From JBDREF01 sp043820045 (GTDB lineage Bacteria > Planctomycetota > Phycisphaerae > Sedimentisphaerales > Anaerobacaceae): a DNA stretch of 8,801 bases. Below, one piece after another: positions 1-5,887 of this stretch. The position numbers and the translations under genes were made by a program. The notes beneath the pieces are model-generated. The model did not search any database, was not told the DNA's origin, and was given only the letters and a program-made list of their open reading frames with translations. How positions within the stretch are numbered: position 1 is the first letter of the stretch; each line of letters opens with the position of its first letter. The stretch is from contig JBDREF010000309.1 of assembly GCA_043820045.1 (NCBI GenBank), positions 1 through 8,801 of the forward strand, read 5' to 3'.

Positions 1-360
1 GTGCCAGTGATTGGGAGCGGCGATCACCAGAGCATCGACATCCTTGCGATCCAGCAGTTCCCTGACGTCGGCGTAACCCGTTACGGAACTGCCGTAATCA
101 TCCTTGAACTTCGTGACCCAGTCTCCAAGGACCTTGCTGTCTGGGTCGCATAGCGCGACGACATTCACACCTTTTAGGTCCTGGAAATTCTTGATGTGGG
201 CGCCACCGCGACTGCGAATGCCTGCTACCGCGATGCGGACTTCGTTGTTGGCCCCGCGGGCGCTCGGCAGAAGACCGGAATAGGACGATAAGGCCAGATA
301 GGAGCCGACTGTGCCGGAGATACCGCGTTTCAGTAATGTACGACGATTGATTCTGTTCAT
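1..360 (-). CDS. Gfo/Idh/MocA family oxidoreductase, Tat-exported (N-terminal part, cut by window edge)
   Basis: Only the first 120 residues are in the window; the gene runs off the left edge. A twin-arginine signal is visible (NRRTLLKRG, residues 5-13), followed by a small hydrophobic stretch and a likely cleavage region near PSARGA (32-37). The mature part begins with a Rossmann strand-turn (VRIAVAGIRSRGGAH, 41-55), an acidic strand end (CDPD, 71-74) and the APNHWH motif (115-120) typical of planctomycete members of this family. Such proteins are NAD(P)-dependent dehydrogenases acting on sugars, inositols or related polyols; the substrate cannot be read from this fragment. Two ATGs are adjacent (363 and 360). 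I chose 360 because AAGGA at 368-372 then lies 7 nt away, rather than 4. It lies 124 bp downstream of the SDR gene on the same strand, across a repeat element, and may be the third gene of that operon. Confidence 0.9.
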   Translation of the reverse strand, partial: MNRINRRTLLKRGISGTVGSYLALSSYSGLLPSARGANNEVRIAVAGIRSRGGAHIKNFQDLKGVNVVALCDPDSKVLGDWVTKFKDDYGSSVTGYADVRELLDRKDVDALVIAAPNHWH

Positions 361-382
361 CATCTGATCCTTAATTAGGGAT

Positions 383-478
383 TTACTATTGTCAAATGAC
401 TATTGACTATTTGCACACAAGCGCCGGGTGAGCTATGCGCTAACCCTTCGATAATAAATAATAAATAGTAAGTAGTCA
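383..478. repeat. Inverted arms of degenerate heptanucleotide repeats around a GC-rich hairpin
   Basis: Right arm, plus strand, 451-478: ATAATAA, ATAATAA, ATAGTAA, GTAGTCA. Left arm, read on the minus strand from 410 to 383: ATAGTCA, ATAGTCA, TTTGACA, ATAGTAA. Both arms therefore run outward in the same heptad phase from a 40-bp centre (411-450). Bases 398-411 and 464-477 are complementary at 12 of 14 positions. The units resemble the short tandemly repeated (STRR) heptamers known from some bacterial genomes, but membership in a named family is inference. The element fills most of the gap between the SDR stop and the Gfo/Idh ribosome-binding site, so it would be transcribed and could fold in the mRNA. 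Confidence 0.6.
426..446. other. GC-rich hairpin in the centre of the heptamer element
   Basis: GGGTGAGC (426-433) pairs with GCTAACCC (439-446) at 7 of 8 positions, leaving a 5-nt loop (TATGC). It has no adjacent T-tract on the minus-strand side, so it is not a standard intrinsic terminator. It could act as an mRNA-stabilising or processing stem between the SDR and Gfo/Idh genes, or simply be the core of the repeat element. Confidence 0.45.
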
Positions 479-484
479 AGAGGT

Positions 485-1303
485 TTAGCCTCTGCTCTTG
501 CCGCCTGAGACGTTGACAACCGTTCCGTGGATGTAGCCGGCGCGCTGCGAGGCTAAGAAGCAGACGGTGTTCGCCACTTCGCTTAGCTTGCCGCTTCTGC
601 CCAGAGGGATGGAGATTTGTTCGTACTTCTCGCGCAGCTTCTCGACTGTGATTCCTCGCGTGTAGGCCAAAGCCCGTTCGTACTCTTCGGATCGCAGCGC
701 CGTTGCCTCAACGATGCCCGGAGCGATGCCGACAACCCTGATATTATGTTTGCCTAATTCCTTTGCCCATGAACGCGTGAGAGAATAGATTGCTGCCTTG
801 GTTGCGGCATAGATGCTTTGGCCTTCCGAGCCTTCCAGGCCGGATTCGGATGTCATATTGACAATGACCCCGCCCCTTCCTGAACTGATCATGACCCGGG
901 CGGCCGCCTGGGCGCACAGGAAATATCCTTTTTGGTTTATGGATACCGTCTTTTCCCATATCTGCTCGGTCAATTCCTCTTTGCCGGCGGGGTCGACGAG
1001 CAGACGCGGAATCAGAATGCCCGCATTGTTCACCATGATATCGATTTGGCCGAAGGCATCCAGCGTCGCCCGGATCATGGCGTCCACACTTGCCTTGCTT
1101 GTGACGTCCGTTGTTGTGGAGATATGCTCGCCGCCGAAGCGGTCCTTCAGACTCGCAGCGGCCTTTTCAGCGCCGGGTGCATCTACATCGGCCACGGCAA
1201 CTTTCACGCCGACCTCCGCCAATCCTTCACAGCAGGCTCTGCCGATTCCGCAGGCCCCTCCGGTGACGATTGCGACTTTTCCTTCCAAATTGAGCCAGCT
1301 CAT
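485..1303 (-). CDS. SDR family oxidoreductase, sorbitol-6-phosphate 2-dehydrogenase-like
   Basis: A complete classical short-chain dehydrogenase/reductase of 272 residues, cytoplasmic, with no signal peptide. It has the cofactor motif TGGACGIG (14-21), an acidic strand end (ADVD, 38-41; Asp39 suggests NAD preference), NNAG (92-95) and the catalytic Ser152, Tyr165 and Lys169 (YAATK). The C-terminus (NVSGGKSRG) and an extended region after the active site (EEYERALAYTRGITVEKLREKY) match my memory of sorbitol-6-phosphate 2-dehydrogenase-type SDRs, so oxidation of a polyol, free or phosphorylated, is likely. The exact substrate is unknown. Start: ATG preceded by GGGAG about 10 nt upstream. It follows the zinc dehydrogenase gene by 41 bp on the same strand, which supports cotranscription and a linked oxidation route. 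Confidence 0.9.
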   Translation of the reverse strand: MSWLNLEGKVAIVTGGACGIGRACCEGLAEVGVKVAVADVDAPGAEKAAASLKDRFGGEHISTTTDVTSKASVDAMIRATLDAFGQIDIMVNNAGILIPRLLVDPAGKEELTEQIWEKTVSINQKGYFLCAQAAARVMISSGRGGVIVNMTSESGLEGSEGQSIYAATKAAIYSLTRSWAKELGKHNIRVVGIAPGIVEATALRSEEYERALAYTRGITVEKLREKYEQISIPLGRSGKLSEVANTVCFLASQRAGYIHGTVVNVSGGKSRG

Positions 1304-1344
1304 TCGGACTGATCTCCCGAAAAAGTGTCCTGGTTGTTTTGTGA

Positions 1345-2379
1345 CTATAGATGAATCATTGCTTTGACGACGCCGTCGCGATAGCCGGCAACCATGTCAA
1401 AGGCCTTCTGCGTCTCTTCCAATGGGAAATGATGCGTTATCATGAAGTCCGCATTGATTTTGCCCGAAGCCATCAAATCAATGGCTTTCTGAGTGCACTG
1501 ATTCTGCCTTCTTATGTTTACTATGGTAATCTCTTTTCTTCGTAATTGGTCGATGGCGAAAGAGGTTCTGTCAAAGCGGGGGATGCCGGTAAGGACAAGT
1601 GTCCCGCCGGGCCTGAGCAAATCGACACATTGGTCGACGGTTTCCTGCTGGCCGGCACATTCGAATGCGACGTCGAGCCCATCGGGCTGCTGCTTGAGAA
1701 TCTCTTTGACAATGTCCTGTTTATCGGGGTTGCCGACCCAGGTCGCGCCGGCTCGCCGAGCCACCTCAATGCGTTCGGGGATCTTCTCGGACATATAGCA
1801 CGTGCTTACATTTTCAGCTTTCGCGCTGACGAACGTGCACAGGCCGATAGGGCCTGCACCAAGGATTGCGATGTTCGCACGTTCCGGCAGTCTCGCCCGC
1901 TGGACCGAATAGACGGCGATGGAAAGCGGTTCGCACAAAACGGCCTGTTCGAGCGTGATAGTCCCATTTGTGGGATAGCAGGCTTCCTGCGGCATAACGA
2001 GATACTCGCATAAACAGCCGCCGCCCTGGCCGGGGGTGCCGAGGAAACGCAAGTTGTAACAGGTGTTTTCTCGACCCAATTTGCATTGGAAGCACTGATA
2101 GCAGGATACGGCCGGGTCAACGGCGATGGCGTCGCCCACCCTGACGCGAGTGACGGACTTGCCGACCGCCTTGACTGTCGCCGCACATTCGTGGCCCGTA
2201 ACATAGGGATACTCTACGACCTGTGAGCCGATTCGGCCCGTTTCGTAGTAATGCACGTCCGAGCCACAGACGCCTATCCTTTCGATTTTCAGCAGGACGT
2301 CCGTGTCCTTCTCAATCTTCGGCTCCGGGACATCCCGCAGTTCCATCTGCTCCAAACCTGTGAGCACAACCGCTTTCAT
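1345..2379 (-). CDS. Zinc-dependent medium-chain dehydrogenase, sorbitol/polyol (L-iditol 2-dehydrogenase) type
   Basis: A complete 344-residue medium-chain dehydrogenase/reductase, cytoplasmic and normal in length. Catalytic zinc ligands are visible as Cys38 (GVCGSDVHYY), His63-Glu64 (GHE) and Glu150 (CEPLS). A structural zinc site is formed by Cys93, Cys96, Cys99 and Cys107. The NAD(P)-binding Rossmann motif is GAGPIGL (174-180). The VHYYETGRIG stretch and CEPLS are typical of the sorbitol/xylitol dehydrogenase branch, which oxidises a polyol to a ketose with NAD+. The start is ATG with GGAG 7 nt upstream. It is the first of three same-strand dehydrogenase genes (then SDR, then Gfo/Idh), so it probably opens a sugar or polyol catabolic operon; a palindrome lies 54-71 bp upstream. 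Substrate assignment is by family resemblance only. Confidence 0.93.
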   Translation of the reverse strand: MKAVVLTGLEQMELRDVPEPKIEKDTDVLLKIERIGVCGSDVHYYETGRIGSQVVEYPYVTGHECAATVKAVGKSVTRVRVGDAIAVDPAVSCYQCFQCKLGRENTCYNLRFLGTPGQGGGCLCEYLVMPQEACYPTNGTITLEQAVLCEPLSIAVYSVQRARLPERANIAILGAGPIGLCTFVSAKAENVSTCYMSEKIPERIEVARRAGATWVGNPDKQDIVKEILKQQPDGLDVAFECAGQQETVDQCVDLLRPGGTLVLTGIPRFDRTSFAIDQLRRKEITIVNIRRQNQCTQKAIDLMASGKINADFMITHHFPLEETQKAFDMVAGYRDGVVKAMIHL

Positions 2380-2432
2380 TCAATCTCTCCAGAAAAAGCG
2401 CCCGGCGTTGCGGGGCAGTCACCTGCAATTAG

Positions 2433-2450
2433 TTTTGCCACACGGCAAAA
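2433..2450. promoter_or_regulatory. 18-bp perfect palindrome upstream of the dehydrogenase operon (candidate operator)
   Basis: TTTTGCC, a 4-nt spacer (ACAC), then GGCAAAA forms a perfect inverted repeat in the 110-bp gap between the cyclotransferase stop and the zinc dehydrogenase start. Runs of A/T flank it, but on the minus strand the T-run precedes the stem instead of following it, so it does not fit an intrinsic terminator for the upstream gene. Its position suits a dimeric repressor site controlling the dehydrogenase operon. No convincing -35/-10 pair was found beside it, and no regulator gene is in the window. Confidence 0.3.
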
Positions 2451-2489
2451 AACACAATTCATAGCAAAAATGCCCGTTTGTTGCCACCA

Positions 2490-3287
2490 TTACTTTGCGG
2501 GGACGAGCTTTATTTCGAAAAGTTTCGGCCAGAACTTGCCGGTCACGAACAAGCGGCGATTGGCCGGATCGTATGCAATTCCATTGAAAACATCTATCGG
2601 GCCGTCTTGTTCATCCGGGTCCAGCAGTCCTTTCATATCTATCCAGCCGGTCACCTGGCCCGTCTGAGGGTCAATTCTCGCAATGCGATCGCCGGGCCAG
2701 ACGTTGGCGTAGATTTCGCCTTCCACATATTCCAGCTCATTAAGCCCCCATACGGCGACATCCTGGTCGAGTACCATCTTCTTGCTTATTTGGGTAAGGT
2801 TTTCAGGGTCCAGGAAGTATAACATCGGTGTGCCGTCGCTCATGATCAGGTTCTTGCCGTCGTGTGTAATACCCCAGCCCTCGGTCGGATAGTTGAACTT
2901 CTGCAGAAGTTCGAACGTCTCCTTGTTATAGACAAATCCGACGCGTGATTGAAACGTTAACTGAATGATGCGGTCGCCCAGGATGGTTATACCTTCGCCG
3001 AAGAATCTGTCGGCCAGTTTGAGTTTTTGCAGAACGGCGCCGGTTTCCAATTCGACTTTGCGCAATTCGGAACGTCCCGGAAGTCCTGTTCCTTCATACA
3101 AAACGCCGTCCTCGAATACCAACCCTTGCGTAAAAGCGTTCGGGTCGTGAGCAAAGGTATTGACGATTTTGTAACTCCAGAGCGCGGCAGCATCGGGACT
3201 GCCGGAATACAGGCGGGACAGGAAGACAGCCCCAGCCAACAACACTGCTATTGCTCCCGCAACGTATAGCTTTGAGAGTCGGTTCAC
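2490..3287 (-). CDS. Glutaminyl-peptide cyclotransferase (glutamine cyclotransferase family), membrane-anchored
   Basis: 265 residues from a GTG start. Enzymes of this family cyclise N-terminal glutamine of peptides or proteins to pyroglutamate on a five-bladed beta-propeller, and act outside the cytoplasm. An N-terminal hydrophobic segment (about residues 7-25) with Arg/Lys before it indicates an uncleaved anchor or signal peptide. Family motifs in order are HDPNAFTQGL (47-56), YEGTG (64-68), EGI (98-100), EGWGIT (136-141), SDGT (150-153), NELEY (183-187), NVW (195-197), NGIAYD (235-240) and VTGKFWP (248-254). An in-frame TTG at 3302 would overlap the ribosome-binding site itself, so GTG 3287, 8 nt after GGAGG, is the better start. 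It follows the YchF-like gene by 26 bp and is probably cotranscribed with it. Its natural substrate proteins are unknown. Confidence 0.9.
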   Translation of the reverse strand: MNRLSKLYVAGAIAVLLAGAVFLSRLYSGSPDAAALWSYKIVNTFAHDPNAFTQGLVFEDGVLYEGTGLPGRSELRKVELETGAVLQKLKLADRFFGEGITILGDRIIQLTFQSRVGFVYNKETFELLQKFNYPTEGWGITHDGKNLIMSDGTPMLYFLDPENLTQISKKMVLDQDVAVWGLNELEYVEGEIYANVWPGDRIARIDPQTGQVTGWIDMKGLLDPDEQDGPIDVFNGIAYDPANRRLFVTGKFWPKLFEIKLVPAK

Positions 3288-3295
3288 GAATATTG

Positions 3296-3300
3296 CCTCC
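3296..3300 (-). promoter_or_regulatory. Ribosome-binding site that decides the cyclotransferase start
   Basis: On the minus strand GGAGG lies 8 nt before GTG 3287. The alternative upstream TTG (3302) would include this motif within the coding sequence, so the motif fixes the GTG as the likely start. Confidence 0.7.
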
Positions 3301-3313
3301 AAGTTTCACCGGG

Positions 3314-4384
3314 CTAAACGTTGAACCTGAAATTGATAATATCGCCGTCCTGAACGACGTAATCTTTGCCTTCGAGCCGGATCTTGCCGGCGGCCTTCAA
3401 TGCTTTTTCATTGCCAAGCTCTTTAAGCTCGTCATAACCGAACGTCTCGGCCCTGATGAAACCTCGCTTGATATCGGTATGTACTTTGCCTGCCGCATCC
3501 AGTGCTATCGTGCCTTTCTTTATGGGCCAGGCGCGCAGCTCATCGGAGCCTATCGTCAGAAAGCTGATCAGCCCCAGAGCCGAATAGCAGCTCTTTACGA
3601 ATTTGCTTGCGGCCGATTCAGTGATTCCCATATCCGCCATGAACTCGGTCCTGCTGGCCGCATCCAACTGTGCTAATTCGTATTCCAACTTGGCACAAAT
3701 CGATATAACCGGGGCAGAGCCGCCGATGCGGTCGGCAAAATCGAACTTCTCGTCCAACTGATCCTCGCCTACGTTTACTGCAACTACGCTTGGCCGCAGC
3801 GTGAGAAAGCCGAGCGATTTGATGATTAGAAGCTCGGCCTCGGATTCTATCGCCGAGCTTATCGGCTTTTCCGATTCGATCGCCTCCTGCAATTTTTTCT
3901 GCAAGGCCAGCTCGGCTTTATCTTTTGCCTGGGTCTTGGTCGGCTTGTGGACCTGCTTTTCGAGCTTCTCGATACGTGTGGTTACAAGCTCCAAATCGGC
4001 CAGAAGTAATTCGGTCTGCAATTCAGCCAGGTCCCTTGCCGGATCCACCGTAGCTCGGTAGGGCGGTACCGCCTGGTTCTCGAACGCCCGGACCACCAGA
4101 ACGAGCAGATCAACCGTCCTTATCTGGTTAATCAACCGCCTTGCGGCGGCCCGGCCGTGGTCATCGGCAAAGTTGAAGCCGGGCAGGTCGAGGCAGTCGA
4201 TTGTGGCGTGCGTGGTCTTCTTGGGTTTGCAGTACTCGGCCAGCCAGCCGAATCTTTCGTCGGGAACCGGCACGATGGCTTCCTCAACCGTCGCCGAGCC
4301 AAGCGAAGGGATTGCCTTGCCGGTCAGGCTTGCCAGAATAGTGCTCTTGCCGGATTGTAACAGACCGAGGAGTGCTGCCTTCAT
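3314..4384 (-). CDS. Divergent YchF/OLA1-family P-loop ATPase with C-terminal TGS (DUF933) domain
   Basis: 356 residues, close to the usual ~363 of YchF. G1 is GLLQSGKST (7-15), where YchF normally has a G-x-PNVGKST-like loop. The G3 position reads DLPG (66-69) followed by Phe, in place of DIAGL, and the Gly-rich KGAS/GEGLGN stretch is absent. The nucleotide-specificity element NVGE (204-207) and CAK (230-232) fit YchF, whose NxxE motif favours ATP over GTP. A charged helical insertion at about 120-185 matches the YchF coiled-coil. The C-terminal part is much better conserved (FLTIGSDELRAWPIKKGT, KVHTDIKRGFIRAE, YVVQDGDIINFRFNV) and forms the TGS domain. Canonical YchF binds ribosomes and acts in translation and stress; this divergent form may be a second paralogue with a specialised role. 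Start: ATG with AAAGG 8 nt upstream. A perfect TTGACA lies at 4451-4456 but has no good -10 partner. Confidence 0.85.
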   Translation of the reverse strand: MKAALLGLLQSGKSTILASLTGKAIPSLGSATVEEAIVPVPDERFGWLAEYCKPKKTTHATIDCLDLPGFNFADDHGRAAARRLINQIRTVDLLVLVVRAFENQAVPPYRATVDPARDLAELQTELLLADLELVTTRIEKLEKQVHKPTKTQAKDKAELALQKKLQEAIESEKPISSAIESEAELLIIKSLGFLTLRPSVVAVNVGEDQLDEKFDFADRIGGSAPVISICAKLEYELAQLDAASRTEFMADMGITESAASKFVKSCYSALGLISFLTIGSDELRAWPIKKGTIALDAAGKVHTDIKRGFIRAETFGYDELKELGNEKALKAAGKIRLEGKDYVVQDGDIINFRFNV

Positions 4385-4459
4385 TATATTGCCTTTTTTC
4401 TTTCTTGTCTTCTCGTCAAGGATTCAAACATCAAGTTGCCTTACAGAAAATGTCAAGCC

Positions 4460-4494
4460 GAAGATTGCCACGGCCCTCCGCATCTCGCAACGAC
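4460..4494. repeat. Possible dispersed palindromic repeat (GTCATTGCGAG...GCAATCT type)
   Basis: On the minus strand this reads GTCGTTGCGAG, about 14 nt of GC-rich sequence, then GTGGCAATCTTC. The ends (TTGC and GCAA) are complementary, giving an imperfect stem-loop. From memory, sequences of the form GTCATTGCGAG...GCAATCT occur as dispersed repeats between genes in many bacteria; assignment here rests on that resemblance and only one copy is in the window. It lies in the 118-bp gap between the fumarase-type and YchF-like genes. Confidence 0.4.
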
Positions 4495-4502
4495 AGTCTT
4501 TA

Positions 4503-5039
4503 TCATTTTTGATCATAAACGCTGTTTTCATAACAGTCATACGCTACGATAGCTGGAAAGTCAACCACCTGGAGTTTTCTTATCGCTTCAGTTCCCAGGT
4601 CTTCATAGGCTACGACCTCGGCGGCAACGATATGCTGCGAGAGCAGAGCTCCGGCTCCCCCGATTGTGGAAAGGTGCACTGCTCCATATTCTCTCATCGC
4701 CGCTCTGACCTGGTCGCCTCGGTATCCCTTTCCTATCATCGCTCTGAGGCCGTGGGCAATGAGTGCGGGACTGAAAGGGTCCATTCTCGATGAGGTGGTC
4801 GGCCCTGCGGCGCCGATTACTCTGCCCGGGGGCGCAGGCGTGGGCCCAACGAAATATATGATCGCTCCGGCAAGCTCGAACGGCAGCTCACGGCCCGCCT
4901 CTATCGCTTCGCACAACCTCCTGTGCGCCATATCCCGAGCCGTATAAACGACGCCGTTGATAAGAACCTCATCGCCCGCTTTCAGCGAACGCACATCCGT
5001 TTCAGCCAAAGGTGCCTGCAACTTCCTTGTTTCACTCAT
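4503..5039 (-). CDS. Fe-S hydro-lyase beta-type subunit (class I fumarase C-terminal domain / tartrate dehydratase beta)
   Basis: 178 residues, the size of a complete stand-alone beta subunit. Class I fumarases and L-tartrate dehydratases reversibly hydrate/dehydrate C4 dicarboxylates; the alpha part carries the [4Fe-4S] cluster and this swivelling domain completes the active site. Motifs in order: TARDMAHRRL (33-42), YFVGPTPAPPG (62-72), GPTTSSRMD (79-87), YGAV...GGAGAL (118-131), and DFPAIVAYD (160-168) near the C-terminus, where ENSVY replaces the more usual GNS-type ending. I chose ATG 5039 because GAAGG lies 8 nt upstream (5048-5052) and the predicted transcription start falls downstream of the alternative GTG at 5078. 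Tandem stops TGA TAA end the gene. No alpha subunit is adjacent: upstream is a divergent gene, downstream the YchF-like gene. Fumarase versus tartrate dehydratase cannot be decided from this subunit alone. Confidence 0.88.
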   Translation of the reverse strand: MSETRKLQAPLAETDVRSLKAGDEVLINGVVYTARDMAHRRLCEAIEAGRELPFELAGAIIYFVGPTPAPPGRVIGAAGPTTSSRMDPFSPALIAHGLRAMIGKGYRGDQVRAAMREYGAVHLSTIGGAGALLSQHIVAAEVVAYEDLGTEAIRKLQVVDFPAIVAYDCYENSVYDQK

Positions 5040-5080
5040 TTCTATTACCTTCAGTGGACCGCAAGAAACGCCAAACACGT

Positions 5081-5109
5081 AATATACCAGCGATTCGGTG
5101 AGTTGAAAA
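5081..5109 (-). promoter_or_regulatory. Extended -10 promoter for the fumarase-type beta subunit gene
   Basis: On the minus strand TTTTCA (5104-5109) is separated by 17 nt from TATATT (5081-5086), which is preceded by TGG to make an extended -10. Transcription would start near 5074, giving a leader of about 35 nt that contains the GAAGG ribosome-binding site and excludes the GTG at 5078. Confidence 0.5.
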
Positions 5110-5194
5110 GCCTCAAAAACCGCGGGCGTAAAAGTCCGGCCCGGCAGTTCGGTCTGTCTATTCTTTTAATTTGATGTTTTTGTCGGGCGAGTTG

Positions 5195-5203
5195 TGGTAC
5201 AAT
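5195..5203 (+). promoter_or_regulatory. Extended -10 element just upstream of the siroheme gene (possible leaderless start)
   Basis: TGG followed by TACAAT (5 of 6 matches to TATAAT) ends 6 nt before ATG 5210, so transcription would begin at or within a base or two of the start codon. No Shine-Dalgarno sequence precedes that ATG, which agrees with a leaderless mRNA. No good -35 is visible at 17 nt, as is common for extended -10 promoters. Confidence 0.4.
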
Positions 5204-5209
5204 TCGATT

Positions 5210-5857
5210 ATGGCAAAGTATCCGATATATCTTGAATTGGGCGGTCGGCGTGTGGTCGTGATCGGCGGGGGGACTGTAGCCGTGCGAAAGGCTCAGGTGC
5301 TCATGGATGCGGGCGCCAGGCTGGTAGTAGTGGCCGAGCGCATCGACGATATGATGACGGCCCTTTGCCAGGGCAGAGACGCCGAGTTGATAAAGTCCAC
5401 GTATTCCAAGAATTATCTGGCCGGGGCACTGCTCGCAGTAGCGGCTACGAACAATAGCCAGCTCAACAGCCGGATATACAAGGATTGTCAGGAACTGGAG
5501 GTCCTGTGCAACGTCGTGGACGTGCCGGAGCTTTGCGACTTTTTCGTCCCGGCCGTCGTCAAGCGAGGCGACCTGCAGATAGCAATCGGCACCGAAGGGC
5601 AATGTCCCGCCTATTCCGGCCACATCCGAAGAAAGCTGGAAGAGGCTTTTACCGAAAAGCACGGCGAGTTTCTCGCTGAGCTGGAGACCTTCCGGAAACA
5701 GATCATCAGGGACGTGGCTAATCCGGGAGACCGGAAAACGCTGTTGGGCAAACTCGTGGATGACAAGTCGTTCGAATATTTCGTTGAGAACGGCCCTTCG
5801 CAGTGGCGGACCTTCGCCGACGAGCTTATTAACAGCCTGCCGCTCTCCAGGGAGTGA
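5210..5857 (+). CDS. Precorrin-2 dehydrogenase / sirohydrochlorin ferrochelatase (CysG N-terminal / Met8 family)
   Basis: 215 residues from ATG 5210. The family oxidises precorrin-2 to sirohydrochlorin with NAD+, and many members also insert iron to make sirohaem. The N-terminus PIYLELGGRRVVVIGGGTVAVRKAQVL is split between the typical start and the NAD-binding glycines (GGG, 19-21). ATNN (79-82), NVVDVPELCDFFVPA (101-115) and GTEGQCPAYSGHIRRKLE (127-144) follow. Asp104 sits in the NVVD motif, where family members have the Asp needed for both activities. The uroporphyrinogen methyltransferase half of full CysG is absent, as in Met8 and SirC. In-frame TTG 5171 and ATG 5174 precede the predicted transcription start and extend beyond the family's usual N-terminus, so they were rejected. 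The product would serve sirohaem, the sirohaem-dependent haem route or cobalamin synthesis. Tandem stops (TGA TAA) end it 30 bp from the convergent neighbour. Confidence 0.92.
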   Translation: MAKYPIYLELGGRRVVVIGGGTVAVRKAQVLMDAGARLVVVAERIDDMMTALCQGRDAELIKSTYSKNYLAGALLAVAATNNSQLNSRIYKDCQELEVLCNVVDVPELCDFFVPAVVKRGDLQIAIGTEGQCPAYSGHIRRKLEEAFTEKHGEFLAELETFRKQIIRDVANPGDRKTLLGKLVDDKSFEYFVENGPSQWRTFADELINSLPLSRE

Positions 5858-5887
5858 TAAAATAGCGGGAGAGGTGCGAGCGGATGA

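Noticed and set aside
813..1367. Long plus-strand reading frames (813-1367, 932-1312)
   Set aside because: They lie opposite the SDR gene, which has all the catalytic motifs; the plus-strand translations show no recognisable domain and are antisense shadows.
1546..2013. Plus-strand reading frame of 155 codons
   Set aside because: It is antisense to the zinc dehydrogenase, whose zinc ligands and Rossmann motif are intact across this stretch.
2397..2420. GC-rich stretch followed on the minus strand by TTTTT, as a terminator for the cyclotransferase gene
   Set aside because: Only a 4-bp stem (GCCC/GGGC) forms with a 9-nt loop, and the T-run abuts the ribosome-binding site of the next gene.
4383..4388. 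TATAAT on the minus strand at the start of the YchF-like gene
   Set aside because: It overlaps the ATG, so a transcript from it would begin inside the gene.
4428..4456. Perfect TTGACA (4451-4456, minus) as a promoter of the YchF-like gene
   Set aside because: At 17 nt spacing the -10 would be TGATGT, which matches the consensus poorly; left unannotated.
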